Shown: positions 45,156-53,822 of the stretch, one piece after another | Layout: each line of letters opens with the position of its first letter | Numbering within the stretch: the stretch's first letter is position 1 | DNA from: Salinimicrobium gaetbulicola | GTDB taxonomy: Bacteria > Bacteroidota > Bacteroidia > Flavobacteriales > Flavobacteriaceae | NCBI RefSeq assembly: GCF_042676025.1 | Contig: NZ_JBHTJP010000002.1 | Coordinates: forward strand, 62,001 to 126,000 | Reading direction: 5' to 3' | Length of the DNA stretch: 64,000 nt | The notes under the pieces: model-generated | Databases searched by the model: none | The model's input: the letters and a program-made list of their open reading frames with translations, nothing else | What the model was told of the DNA's origin: nothing | Made by a program: the position numbers and the translations under genes

Positions 45156-45572
45156 ATGGGGAATTTCAGGATTTATATCGTTTTAATACTACTGGTTTTG
45201 ATCACCACTTCGGCTTTAAAAGCACAGGAGAACGTAAACAGAGAAATGGTTGAGCGTCTTTACCAGGTTTTACAAACCAGGGGAAATGGTCCTAATGATA
45301 TTGTCGCGCTGACTCCGGGAATAAACTGGAAGGAAGTAGAATCTTCCGCAGATGTTGATCACCGGAATACCATCAGTTTTCCTGCGGTCATGAAAAACAG
45401 GTGGCGCAGCCTTGAGTTTAGGGATCTTGATTTTAAGGAAGTGACAGAAAATGAGATCCTGGTCACGGGGACTGTTTCGGCCCGGCAGCATTCAGAGTGC
45501 GAGTTCATCACCAGCAAATTCAGGCACTCCTGGTCTTTACGTGACGGGGAGATCGTTCAGTTCCTGGAATGA
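45156..45572 (+). CDS. Small exported NTF2/SnoaL-like protein
   Basis: A 138-residue protein. A hydrophobic signal (about 5-22, LILLVLITTSALKAQ) precedes a cone-shaped NTF2-like domain: REMVERLYQVLQTRGNGPND, FRDLDFKEVTENEILVTGTV, and FRHSWSLRDGEIVQFLE, the last being the usual end of SnoaL-like folds. The ligand or activity is unknown. Upstream ATG codons at 45111 and 45129 exist; the one at 45156 is favoured because it follows GGAGAAG and starts the signal sequence. Confidence 0.62.
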   Translation: MGNFRIYIVLILLVLITTSALKAQENVNREMVERLYQVLQTRGNGPNDIVALTPGINWKEVESSADVDHRNTISFPAVMKNRWRSLEFRDLDFKEVTENEILVTGTVSARQHSECEFITSKFRHSWSLRDGEIVQFLE

Positions 45573-45608
45573 AATTTTAAGATCAACAGTGATAAATATA
45601 AAAGTAAT

Positions 45609-46643
45609 TTACTCGAGTATTTCAACTTCTTTAGATAGCCTTAAAGGGCTGGCATCTGTTTCCGAAATTTGTTGGTATAAGTTATCATTTACCTCTGTAA
45701 CATAGCAGGTCAGGATCATTGTAGGCAGTTCTGCTTCTGGATTTAAGAGATCTTCTACCGGTTTTAGTTGATACGTACATTCATCCAGCCAGGTAATAGA
45801 TAGTTTTAATTTTTGGTTTAGCTCCTTGTTTTCTTCTATCTGAAAATCTTCAGTTCTGGTTATCAATGTTACTCCACTAAGTTCGTCCTCAATTTTAAAC
45901 TTGCCGGTTCTTATTTTTGAACAGTCAAGTTCATCTGCTCTGCATTTCAGGTTGAATTCGTTTATATATTCCTGAGTAATTAACTCCCTGTCAATTTCTT
46001 TGGTGAGATCTAAAAATTTTCTTGATTTCTCACAATCCTCTTTTAAAAGATACAGGATGGACAACTTATAAGTAGTGCTGCTGTAGGTGGGATTTATTTC
46101 ATAAGACGCTAATAATTTATTTAAGCTCAGATCTAGTTTTGCTTTTGCTTCAGAAGGTGCAGTAAAAGATTCATTATAGTATTCTCCTAAATAGGTTGTC
46201 CCGTAATCGGTCAAAATTTGGAAATGCTCAGGGTTAATTTCCAATCCTTTGTCATATTGCTTTCTGGCTTCTTCCATAGCTCCAAGGTTGAAATAGACTG
46301 TTCCGAAACCGTAATACAGATCGGCATTTTTAGGATCAAGAAGGTACGCCTGATTAAACCTGCGCATCGCAGTGACTAAATCCCTTTTCTGATATAGGTA
46401 TTGAAATCCTAGCTGAACCATTTTGTTGCTGGCCATTTGTCGGTCACCATTATATTCACCTAATAACTGATCTACAAAATTCTTATCGGTTTCCTTTTGT
46501 TCCTGAGTTTTCTGAATATTTCCATACTCAGGTTGGAGACTAGGATCTTCATTAGCTAAGGAGACCCACCTGTTGAAATTTTCATTCTGGGCTACTCCTG
46601 TTGTAGCGAAGATTAACAGCAAAATTTGAAATATTCTTTTCAT
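45609..46643 (-). CDS. Exported TPR-repeat protein
   Basis: A 344-residue protein with a signal peptide (about 1-18, ending GVAQ). Tetratricopeptide repeats run from about 75 to 215: LGFQYLYQKRDLVTAMRRFN, ADLYYGFGTVYFNLGAMEEA and DKGLEINPEHFQILTDYGTT. The last 110 residues form a beta-rich domain (TLITRTEDFQIEENKEL) unlike TPRs. No enzyme motif is seen. It probably binds a partner in the periplasm. It is separated from the NTF2-like gene by 36 bases, convergent. Confidence 0.75.
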   Translation of the reverse strand: MKRIFQILLLIFATTGVAQNENFNRWVSLANEDPSLQPEYGNIQKTQEQKETDKNFVDQLLGEYNGDRQMASNKMVQLGFQYLYQKRDLVTAMRRFNQAYLLDPKNADLYYGFGTVYFNLGAMEEARKQYDKGLEINPEHFQILTDYGTTYLGEYYNESFTAPSEAKAKLDLSLNKLLASYEINPTYSSTTYKLSILYLLKEDCEKSRKFLDLTKEIDRELITQEYINEFNLKCRADELDCSKIRTGKFKIEDELSGVTLITRTEDFQIEENKELNQKLKLSITWLDECTYQLKPVEDLLNPEAELPTMILTCYVTEVNDNLYQQISETDASPLRLSKEVEILE

Positions 46644-46658
46644 AACTGATTATTTAGT

Positions 46659-46686
46659 GTTGCATAACGGGTTTGTATAATGCAAC
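46659..46686. repeat. Small inverted repeat upstream of the TPR gene
   Basis: GTTGCAT (46659-46665) and ATGCAAC (46680-46686) pair across a 14-base loop containing ACGGGTTTG. It has some resemblance to the attC-like palindromes at 52.4-54.1 kb but is much shorter. The rest of the 223-base gap (46644-46866) shows nothing recognisable. Confidence 0.3.
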
Positions 46687-46866
46687 CGGAGTAGGGAAGA
46701 TAATTGGCTGATCATAGCTGGTTTAGGAGGGAAGTTAATTATTTCTTTGATAAGTTCCACGGAATTTTTGATAACCTCAATTATTGAAAGAAGGATTCCT
46801 CTCGCTGTCTGACAAGATATCCTCGGAAAATGATCTTATTTGGACTGCAGAAGAGGGAAGATTAGG

Positions 46867-47496
46867 TTAATCTTCTTCCAGTAATGCGGAATCAATTTTC
46901 ATGGGTTCAAAACCCAATTCCTTCAGTATGGTTGTGTAATTCTGAAGCAAATTCCTGATGCTGTCTGGATCGTCAAGATCCACCTTTTTGAGAAGAAGGA
47001 TCTTTCCGAAGAAGTAGTGCCGCCGGAAACCATGATCCTTTTTCAATTTTTTGATCTCAGCATCCTTGTTTTTTAGATCTATTAACGGAATGATCTCCAG
47101 TTTGGGTTTGTCGCTTTCAGTGTCAGGCAGGCCCAGGCGAAAGAAGTAGCCGTCGATCTCCCCAAGTAAAAGAGTTTCCAGTTCCCGGGTGATGCTGCCA
47201 ATGCCGTCGAGTCGGCCATGAAAATCCAGGCTTTTGAAGGCAGGTTTGTCAAAAAGCCATTTCTTTTCTACCAGGGAATTGTAATTGTGGATGACCGCGG
47301 CCGCCACAACCAGCAACGCGAAGCCCGCCGCGTATAGAATGGACTCGTTAAATCGTTCAATAATGATGGTGAGGCCGAAGCCTTTTCTCAAGATCGGCGG
47401 CAGAAAAGTGAAGGGGAAGACCGCGAAGAAGCAGATCACTAAACCTCTTAATAGCGATCTCCTTTCATTTTTTATGATGAGGACCAGGTCTTTCAT
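46867..47496 (-). CDS. Two-TM membrane protein of unknown function
   Basis: A 209-residue protein with two hydrophobic helices (about 16-34 and 50-72) and a soluble cytoplasmic-type domain (about 80-209) rich in charged residues: LLLGEIDGYFFRLGLPDTES, KKDHGFRRHYFFGKILLLKK and LLQNYTTILKELGFEP. I do not recognise a family. It lies in a minus-strand run with an exported 162-residue protein and a TPR protein, separated by 60 to 110 bases, so an operon is possible but not shown. Confidence 0.6.
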   Translation of the reverse strand: MKDLVLIIKNERRSLLRGLVICFFAVFPFTFLPPILRKGFGLTIIIERFNESILYAAGFALLVVAAAVIHNYNSLVEKKWLFDKPAFKSLDFHGRLDGIGSITRELETLLLGEIDGYFFRLGLPDTESDKPKLEIIPLIDLKNKDAEIKKLKKDHGFRRHYFFGKILLLKKVDLDDPDSIRNLLQNYTTILKELGFEPMKIDSALLEED

Positions 47497-47559
47497 TTAT
47501 ATTAAAAATGGATGTTCAAAAAGACATTTATTTATGACAGTAGATCAGAGGATAGGTTG

Positions 47560-48048
47560 TTATTTTTTCACCAGTTTTTTAATGTGTTTTTCAAGTTCTC
47601 TTTTATTCATGTTTGTATAGAGATCCAATACACTGTTTGTTTGATCAGGTTCTTTTTTTAATAACAGCCTATAATATCCCAGGACCTTCCGCATTGATTT
47701 CACCGAGGATTTTTTCAGGTCATACTTGTTACCTGATCTGATTTTATTTGCTAATTGATTACTTGTATACACCAGGTTGATTTCGAAGTAGTACTTGTAA
47801 TCCCTTTCGTGGTCCATGAATTCCCGTAGGCCTGAAAAATTCACAGGGAAATTGGGATATTTTACCACTTGATATGTAATGTAACCTGCTACTTTTGAAA
47901 CAAATTCTTTGTTGGTTTTTTCCACCGGGTTTGTGGAAATCCATTCAATTGCTTCCAGGATTTCAGATTCCGATTTGACTTCCAGTTGTCCGAAGGTTTT
48001 CGTTTGAAACGAAACGACAAATAAAAAAATGAGAAATGAATATTTCAT
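47560..48048 (-). CDS. Exported protein of unknown function
   Basis: A 162-residue protein with a signal peptide (about 1-20, ending TFGQ). The mature part is helical and lysine-rich: SEILEAIEWISTNPVEKTNK, FPVNFSGLREFMDHERDYKY, and a C-terminal KRELEKHIKKLVKK. No known motif was recognised. Its helical layout with a region SSVKSMRKVLGYYRLLLKKE could be TPR-like. It lies 55 bases downstream of the TPR gene at 48104-49000. Confidence 0.6.
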   Translation of the reverse strand: MKYSFLIFLFVVSFQTKTFGQLEVKSESEILEAIEWISTNPVEKTNKEFVSKVAGYITYQVVKYPNFPVNFSGLREFMDHERDYKYYFEINLVYTSNQLANKIRSGNKYDLKKSSVKSMRKVLGYYRLLLKKEPDQTNSVLDLYTNMNKRELEKHIKKLVKK

Positions 48049-48103
48049 ATTTACTAATAATTACTTAGGGCGTCTTATCTTCTCGTAAACTATAGAGGCA
48101 CTA

Positions 48104-49000
48104 CTATTTTTTCAATTCTTCAATTTGAATTTTTGCAAATTCTTTAGCCCGGTCATCTCCGTATTTCGCGGTCTTTTCATAATATTCCACCGCTTTTTCT
48201 TTGTCTCCTTTCAACCTGTAGCCCTGTGCGATATTTGATAAGACAATATAGTCTGTTGGGGTTATTTTTTCTGCTTTTAAAAGGGGTTCCAGGCCTTTGT
48301 CATACTCTCCGGTCAATAAATAAGTGATCGAAAGATTAGACAGGCTCTCTATATTATTCGGGTAATATTTTAAAATTTCCCGGGCAATACTTCTCATGTT
48401 CATTAATAATGCGTCCTTGCCGGTGTTATACAATTGTACCTGGTAATCCTGTAGGCTAGAGAGAAAAAAATCTTCCCCGTTCTGCTGTAATTCATTATTC
48501 GTCCAGGTCCATTTATTATTGTTTGTGGAAGAATATTCTATGGTTCTTATAATTTCTGAAGTGAATTTATCCCAGTCTTTAACTTGTCCCAGGACATAGA
48601 TCTTCCCGAATCTCATATCTAACCTGTCAGGATATAAAGCAATTCCCTGCTCGATTATTTCCAGGGCGTTTTGCAGATCTTTCTGATCGTAGTATACTTG
48701 ATTGCCAATATATCCCTGCACCTGGTCTAAACTGTCTGTGATCACGAAACTTTCTCCTTTCGGCTGGCCTTTGGTGATGCCGATCCCGTTTTCTTTTGAC
48801 TTCAGGAAATAATAATTAAAGAAACTGGTGAATAGCTCGGGATCCTGTGGTGCGGCTTCTTTCCATTTAGTTAATATGTTTAGCTGTGCGGTTGTATCTG
48901 CTTGCTGCAATGCCTGCTGGAATTCTGTACTGTAATTCTGGCCATACGTGAACTGGAAAAATAAGATCGCGGTAATGGTAAGGTAAAAATGTTTTTTCAT
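48104..49000 (-). CDS. Exported TPR-repeat protein
   Basis: A 298-residue protein with a signal peptide (about 1-20, ending TYGQ). Repeats of TPR type appear at about 40-80, 110-145 and 215-290: ESLSNLSITYLLTGEYDKGL, LKAEKITPTDYIVLSNIAQG and RLKGDKEKAVEYYEKTAKYG. It resembles a general scaffold protein of the periplasm. It lies about 100 bases downstream of the NAD-kinase-like gene on the same strand, so it could be the third member of that cluster. Confidence 0.75.
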   Translation of the reverse strand: MKKHFYLTITAILFFQFTYGQNYSTEFQQALQQADTTAQLNILTKWKEAAPQDPELFTSFFNYYFLKSKENGIGITKGQPKGESFVITDSLDQVQGYIGNQVYYDQKDLQNALEIIEQGIALYPDRLDMRFGKIYVLGQVKDWDKFTSEIIRTIEYSSTNNNKWTWTNNELQQNGEDFFLSSLQDYQVQLYNTGKDALLMNMRSIAREILKYYPNNIESLSNLSITYLLTGEYDKGLEPLLKAEKITPTDYIVLSNIAQGYRLKGDKEKAVEYYEKTAKYGDDRAKEFAKIQIEELKK

Positions 49001-49100
49001 TTATTGATTTTAATGCCTGAAAGGCTGGTGTGATACAAATGGGTCATGTACTAGTTTTCGTTGGTTTAAGCCTGGTTTGTTTTTGCGCTAATCAAATATC

Positions 49101-50027
49101 TTAGGGCGTATCTTTCTTTACCAGCTGGGCTGTTTCTTTTGCTATTCCTATGCTTGCAATAGATCCGCTGTTGAAATTTAAAAAATCCTTCTCGACCCCA
49201 TCACTGAAAATAATTCCGTTATTAGGCATATAAGACTCTACGGTCAACCTGTTATTTCGAATAACTCCGGCCGTCATCTCAACCTGTGTCTGAATACTTT
49301 TAAATGGTTCTCTTACGGCAAAGAGCAAATCATTTTCCCTTAGTTTGGGTTGTTTAGGGGTTAGGTTTTTTTCAAAAAGACCGGTGACCCCATAGGCCAT
49401 GTTAAAAATGGAGCTTAGCCATCCCGTTGAACCGGCCGGAGTCGATATGATAATTCCACTGGAAGATTGCTGTTCCGTTTTATCTTTAAATGATATTTTA
49501 TATCTCGCTGAAACGTGAGAAGAAGCTCCAATGAACAGGTCATTAAACGCAAGCAGCCTTTGACCGTCATTTAATTTCGCTTCAGCAAATCTCATAACCT
49601 TGGCACTGTAATCATTGGTTATTACATTTTCAACTCCCTGGATAAAGTTGCTGGTATTAAAAGGTAATAATATCCCGTCATACCTATCCGTATCGGGATT
49701 TACGGCAACTATAGGAAGGTTCTTTGAATACTTTGCAGTGTTGGCTACCAGGCCATCCTGGCCTATAACGATTATGAGATTTTTCTCGGAAAATATATAG
49801 GAAGAAACGAATTGCCTGTCTATAGTCTTGTTCTTTATCACCTTAGACAGTTGTGTTTGCAGGGAATTTAATGAGTTCTTAAAGATCTCATCTTCAATTT
49901 CGTACTCTTCAAAATTACCGCCAAGTCTTTCAATGTAAAACTTAGCTTGTGCTTTAGTATTAAACCTTTCAATAAGCGTTTCAAGCCGCGTTTTACTTTT
50001 TACGATTATGGCATACTCAAATCTCAT
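49101..50027 (-). CDS. Divergent NAD-kinase-like protein, partner of SPFH
   Basis: A 308-residue cytoplasmic protein. From about residue 80 it shows the NAD kinase layout: GQDG at 89-92 (standard GGDG; the catalytic-type D91 is kept), IVAVNPDTDRYDG, N162-D163 (standard NE), and STPAGSTGW at 195-203 (standard TPTGSTAY). The first 75 residues are not kinase-like. The altered motifs suggest a paralogue with another substrate or reduced activity, not the housekeeping NADK. Its ATG overlaps the stop of the SPFH gene (ATGA), so the two are coupled. The family assignment is by motif reading. Confidence 0.72.
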   Translation of the reverse strand: MRFEYAIIVKSKTRLETLIERFNTKAQAKFYIERLGGNFEEYEIEDEIFKNSLNSLQTQLSKVIKNKTIDRQFVSSYIFSEKNLIIVIGQDGLVANTAKYSKNLPIVAVNPDTDRYDGILLPFNTSNFIQGVENVITNDYSAKVMRFAEAKLNDGQRLLAFNDLFIGASSHVSARYKISFKDKTEQQSSSGIIISTPAGSTGWLSSIFNMAYGVTGLFEKNLTPKQPKLRENDLLFAVREPFKSIQTQVEMTAGVIRNNRLTVESYMPNNGIIFSDGVEKDFLNFNSGSIASIGIAKETAQLVKKDTP

Positions 50028-51046
50028 TTTTTGACCTCTCTCTTATTATTCAGGATCGAGTCTAAAAGCTCCGGGCTTATGTTCAAGTTCCCGATCTTAT
50101 CAGCATTATCTGCCAATTCTCTAAAGGCTAATGAAATATTAAAACGCGGATCTGAATTGTTATTCAGGGCCGTTAAGGTTTTCCAGTCCATTTCACGATA
50201 TGGTTTCAGGGTTGTTTCTAAAACGTACCCTTTTGTTTCCGCCTCTTTTTTATCATTTTCGGTCTTTTGTTCAATGAGGGCCTTTCTTTGATTTTCAACT
50301 GAAATATCTGCTTCTATTTGCATCTCTCTCAGTTTTCTTTGGTTATCGGCTTTTTGAACATCAGATTCCATTTTCTTTTCCGCGATCTGCTTTTGCTTTT
50401 CCTCAACCGCGATTTCGGTGTTCAATTCCGATTCTTTAATGATCCGTTCCTGTTCAACAGCGAAATTTCGTCTTTCATAAATAGCCTGGTCAGCTTCCTG
50501 TTGTAACTTTTCCCGGGTTTCGGTTTCCAGGGCTCTTGCCATTTCAGGGGTGGCTTTTATTGCCAGGATATTGGCGCCGAGAATTTCTATTCCCAGCATT
50601 CCAATGGCTGCGGAGGACCTGAGGCCGGAAGTGATATTTTCTTCTATTGCTTTTGCTGACCGAATAGCCTCTTTTAACTTTATGTCGTGGATATATGCCG
50701 AAGTAGCGGTCTGTGCCTCGTTGATAATTCTTTGATTTAATTTTTCAATATCATTTTTCTTGTATTGCCCATTATCCTCCACCGTAAAATCCAGCACATC
50801 AGCCAGGGTTTTAGGGTTACTGATCTTATAGCTTATTTGACCTTGAATGGTTACGGTCTGATAGTCATTTGTAGACTCATTGAAAACAAAAGGCAGGTCA
50901 TTACTTCCCATGGGAATTGCTACAATGGAACTGTTTGGAGCAAAATAGAAAAAAGAAAGGCCTCTTCCTTCCCGTTTTATGTTCCCGTTCTTAAATTGAA
51001 GAACATAGGTCATGGAGTCAAATTTGATGTGTTTTATGCCGAACAT
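50024..51046 (-). CDS. SPFH (band 7) domain protein without membrane anchor
   Basis: A 340-residue SPFH protein. The band-7 domain spans about 5-180 (LSFFYFAPNSSIVAIPMGSN, TVTIQGQISYKISNPKTLAD, GIEILGANILAIKATPEMAR). A very charged coiled coil (about 180-290) follows, and a short C-terminal domain. No N-terminal transmembrane helix is present, unlike flotillin or HflK, so it may oligomerise in the cytoplasm or on the membrane face. It overlaps the NAD-kinase-like gene by four bases. Slipin-type SPFH genes usually pair with NfeD; no NfeD is here. Confidence 0.87.
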   Translation of the reverse strand: MFGIKHIKFDSMTYVLQFKNGNIKREGRGLSFFYFAPNSSIVAIPMGSNDLPFVFNESTNDYQTVTIQGQISYKISNPKTLADVLDFTVEDNGQYKKNDIEKLNQRIINEAQTATSAYIHDIKLKEAIRSAKAIEENITSGLRSSAAIGMLGIEILGANILAIKATPEMARALETETREKLQQEADQAIYERRNFAVEQERIIKESELNTEIAVEEKQKQIAEKKMESDVQKADNQRKLREMQIEADISVENQRKALIEQKTENDKKEAETKGYVLETTLKPYREMDWKTLTALNNNSDPRFNISLAFRELADNADKIGNLNISPELLDSILNNKREVKK

Positions 51047-51217
51047 ATGATGATTGGTTAAAGTTGGTTGGTTTTTTGATTTATAATGGCGCCACGATCT
51101 GTTGCAATTTCCTTATCTCTCATAACTAAAAGTTGTATCCCCGTTCACTGTATAATCCTGCCTGCTTTCTATCGAATCGTTTCTTTTTAAAACTGTGCGT
51201 GAAATTAATTTTCAGGT

Positions 51218-51691
51218 TCAGAGAATCTTAGCTTCAGTTTCTACAAGTATTTTGTAAATTCCAGTTTGAGCGTCAAATTCAAATTCAGCTTCTCCAATTG
51301 TTATTTCCTTATATTCTGTATAGTCGCAACAATCTCCCATTTTTCTTTCGGCATCAACATAAAGGTCAAAAATGTGATCATCAGAAATATCAATTTTTAG
51401 ATTGACGATTTCTGTTTCCCAACCAATTGAACCAATTTCGATTAGATTCCTGTCATTATCTGATTTGAAGGTGAATTCTACCGGCTCGTTATTATTCAAA
51501 GCGTCGGTTATTGATATATCTCCAGAGTCATAAGTGCCATTGGTGAATAAATTTTCTCCACTTGTCTTATCGACTATTTCAAATAGAAAACTTTCCGGAG
51601 GCGTGAAGCAGAGTATGTCGTTACATTTATCATCATTGCAACTTTGTAAAAAGGCCATCAATACGAGTAAAATAAGGTTGATTTTTTTCAT
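51218..51691 (-). CDS. Small lipoprotein of unknown function
   Basis: A 157-residue lipoprotein with lipobox FLQSC (Cys about 18), followed by NDDKCNDILCF. The mature part looks like a single beta-sandwich: FLFEIVDKTSGENLFTNGTY, DISITDALNNNEPVEFTFKS and GIYKILVETEAKIL, with a CC pair (GDCCDYTEYKEIT). The family is not recognised. It is on the same strand as the SPFH gene but about 170 bases upstream of it, at the left edge of the AT-rich accessory island. Confidence 0.62.
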   Translation of the reverse strand: MKKINLILLVLMAFLQSCNDDKCNDILCFTPPESFLFEIVDKTSGENLFTNGTYDSGDISITDALNNNEPVEFTFKSDNDRNLIEIGSIGWETEIVNLKIDISDDHIFDLYVDAERKMGDCCDYTEYKEITIGEAEFEFDAQTGIYKILVETEAKIL

Positions 51692-51819
51692 TTTTTGAGT
51701 TCTTAGGTTAAATAGATTTTAAAAGTTCATTAAATGTTTTTCAACGGCTACTCTTAATGCCGGTAACGGTCTTGAGATAAAAGGCAGTTATGAAGGTTAT
51801 TTAAACCGTTCGTAGCTGT

Positions 51820-52389
51820 TTACTGGATACCCCCTGTGCTGGTATATTTTATTTTTTCAAATGTTTCTTTTATCAATTTATACCGGTTCACTTCCTGCTC
51901 AAAGTTTATTGCGCCGGGCACGGTTACATATTTTTTAATAAACTCAAATCCAATCGTTTCCAGCGTTTTGTTGGGTGCGGGGTTTAACGCATAGGGTTCG
52001 CACCATAAGATCTGTAGATCAAGCCTGTCGAAAAAAACAGGAAGTGATTTTAGCACCATGCTTGTGCCAAGTCCTTTTTTTCTGTTTTTCGAATGCCATA
52101 TGTGCAAATGCATCGTTGCATCCTGCCCATAGCGTATCGGGTTTACGTTACAATGTCCCGCGGGAATTCCGTTGATTTCTAAAATCAAGGCCAAAGAAGC
52201 TTTTTCGGGATCAGGGGTTTGAATTTGGCTCAATAACATATGGGTCAAACCTTCTCTGGTGGGCAGTTTATGGAGGTCTACCCCCATGCTCATCAAAAAG
52301 TCCCGGTCTGAAGTTAGCCAGTAATCAGCGACTAATTCAATATCCTGTTTTGTTAAGTCTCTGACTTCAATTTTGTCTTTTGTTGCCAT
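51820..52389 (-). CDS. GNAT family acetyltransferase
   Basis: A 189-residue GNAT enzyme. The N-terminal EVRDLTKQDIELVADYWL is followed by the acetyl-CoA region ATMHLHIWHSKNRKKGLGTS (R-x-x-G-x-G-type loop), and LQILWCEPYALNPAPNKTLE, the usual late strand of RimJ-like members. The substrate is unknown. The frame opens at a TTG at 52401; the ATG at 52389 is chosen. An attC-like palindrome lies directly upstream (52394-52476), so the gene may be a captured cassette. Confidence 0.83.
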   Translation of the reverse strand: MATKDKIEVRDLTKQDIELVADYWLTSDRDFLMSMGVDLHKLPTREGLTHMLLSQIQTPDPEKASLALILEINGIPAGHCNVNPIRYGQDATMHLHIWHSKNRKKGLGTSMVLKSLPVFFDRLDLQILWCEPYALNPAPNKTLETIGFEFIKKYVTVPGAINFEQEVNRYKLIKETFEKIKYTSTGGIQ

Positions 52390-52393
52390 AATT

Positions 52394-52476
52394 GAACGCA
52401 AGTTGGCGGAGTAAGGGACCGCTCCCGGCAGCTATCGGGATTGTTAGCTATTTGCTCGTTAACCGATGTTGAAAGC
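52394..52476. repeat. attC-like imperfect palindrome, site 1
   Basis: The left arm GAACGCAAGTTGGCGG and the right arm GCTATTTGCTCGTTAACCG (52447-52465) are inversely related. The right arm recurs almost unchanged at 52971 and 54070, and the left arm (AACGCAAGT..GCGG) recurs at 53836. The arms end in CGTTAACC, similar to the CGTTAGCC end of some integron attC sites. This copy has a short loop. Confidence 0.55.
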
Positions 52477-52483
52477 AGTTTTA

Positions 52484-52828
52484 TTATTGCGACCAAAGGG
52501 TGTTATCCTCTGTTCTAATTAGTGTTCTCTCGTCTTTGATTATAAAAGAAAAATTCATTTTCCTGTCTTGATCAAAATATAGTTCTATTTTTTTATCTAT
52601 GATTTTATAAGTAACTCTGTAAACTATATCACCGAATCCGAGGTCTGCTTGAGAATTACCGATGAATTGAATGTACTCAGTACAGTCAAATGGTTCACAA
52701 TTTGAATTTTCCTGTATAAATCTGCCATTAATTTCCATCAGATCAGTATTATCTTTTGAACAAGATGATACTATTGTCATTGTCATTAAAAGAAATATTT
52801 TAAAAATGAGCGATTCTCTTTTTTTCAT
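52484..52828 (-). CDS. Small lipoprotein (cassette-like gene)
   Basis: A 114-residue lipoprotein with lipobox IVSSC (Cys about 23). The mature part is a small beta-rich domain: MEINGRFIQENSNCEPFDCT, VYRVTYKIIDKKIELYFDQD and MNFSFIIKDERTLI. It resembles short lipocalin-like or META-like proteins but no family is certain. It stands alone between two attC-like palindromes (sites 1 and 2), both pointing the same way, and is flanked by short inverted sequences of GTTGTAAGTAATTT type. Confidence 0.6.
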   Translation of the reverse strand: MKKRESLIFKIFLLMTMTIVSSCSKDNTDLMEINGRFIQENSNCEPFDCTEYIQFIGNSQADLGFGDIVYRVTYKIIDKKIELYFDQDRKMNFSFIIKDERTLIRTEDNTLWSQ

Positions 52829-52843
52829 TTTTTAAGATCCTGT

Positions 52844-53001
52844 GTAAATTACTTACAACGTACCCGTTTAACGTAAGTAGCGTACTTGGGAAACGTGAAT
52901 TTATTGGTTAAGTTATCTTTTTAAAGGTAGTCAAAAATGTCATTTTTAGCAGGCTCTTCCGCTATTTGCTTCGTTAACCGTTGTTGGCTGTAGTAATTTA
53001 C
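52844..53001. repeat. attC-like imperfect palindrome, site 2
   Basis: The outer ends GTAAATTAC (52844-52852) and GTAATTTAC (52993-53001) are exact inverted repeats. Inside, ACAACG...GTTTAACGTAAGTAGCG faces CCGCTATTTGCTTCGTTAACCG-TTGTTG. GTTTAAC fits the integron R'' consensus RYYYAAC. The loop contains TAGTCAAAAATGTCATTTTT (52928-52947), shared with site 3. It separates two lipoprotein genes. Confidence 0.65.
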
Positions 53002-53813
53002 TCCAAAATTATATTTCCTTGTGAATCATATTCAAAATTCCAGGTTTTTTCAAAGACAGAAGTAACATTGTTATTAGAGTAATGTATTTCGGTATATTTT
53101 CTATAGTTATTTTTTGAAATTGAACGATAAAAATATTCATCTAATAAATTCAATCTTTTAAATGGATTGATGGAATTATCATATTCTTCAAAAGTCCTAA
53201 CAATTTTATTCCCAATAGCAATTCCGTTATGTTCCTCAGTAATTTCACTCTTTACTAAATTTTGATTTTCATCATAAGTGAATTGTTCTGAATATGTTAA
53301 TATATAATCATTGCTGTCATCAGGGTTATATGACATATCAGGAAATATAGTTTTAATATTTATTAGCTTATTACTGTCATAAATATACTGTTGTTGTTTA
53401 TTCCAAGAGTTAGTGGTTCCATGTGGAATATATTTCTGTAAAATTTGTTGTTGGCTATTTAATGTGTAGTAACGGACATTTTCAGGAACATCAAAATTTG
53501 TTGAAGACGAAAAAGTTTTAACAACAACTTCCTTCTCAGAATAAATTAAGGTTGTGAAAATTTCATTTGAGAAAAAAGTATTGTAACCAGTACTTGCTGA
53601 TAAAGTCAACCATCCACCTGTTTTTTTAGTAAGTCGCAAATTATCATCGTATTCAAAATAGACATAATAATTGTCATTTTGGGAATTTAGATCGACAATA
53701 TCCAACTTTATTTTGGTAACTAATTCTGCCGAATTATCTATAGGAATGACATCATCATCTGAGCATGAAGTCAAAAAGATAAATATTAATGAAAATAGAA
53801 AAGACTTTTTCAT
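52998..53813 (-). CDS. Lipoprotein with YD-like repeats (cassette-like gene)
   Basis: A 271-residue lipoprotein with lipobox FLTSC (Cys about 17) followed by SDDDVIP. The mature part has repeating strands of the kind seen in YD/RHS-like or DUF4595-type beta proteins: YYVYFEYDDNLRLTKKTGGW, QYIYDSNKLINIKTI, EQFTYDENQNLVKSEITEEH and WNFEYDSQGNIILE. These repeats resemble a single-sheet beta protein on the surface. A frame extends to 53834 but MKKSFLF at 53813 is the signal start. Flanked on both sides by attC-like sites and by inverted GGCTGTAGTAAT/ATTATTACAGCC. Confidence 0.65.
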   Translation of the reverse strand: MKKSFLFSLIFIFLTSCSDDDVIPIDNSAELVTKIKLDIVDLNSQNDNYYVYFEYDDNLRLTKKTGGWLTLSASTGYNTFFSNEIFTTLIYSEKEVVVKTFSSSTNFDVPENVRYYTLNSQQQILQKYIPHGTTNSWNKQQQYIYDSNKLINIKTIFPDMSYNPDDSNDYILTYSEQFTYDENQNLVKSEITEEHNGIAIGNKIVRTFEEYDNSINPFKRLNLLDEYFYRSISKNNYRKYTEIHYSNNNVTSVFEKTWNFEYDSQGNIILE

Positions 53814-53822
53814 ACTATTAAT

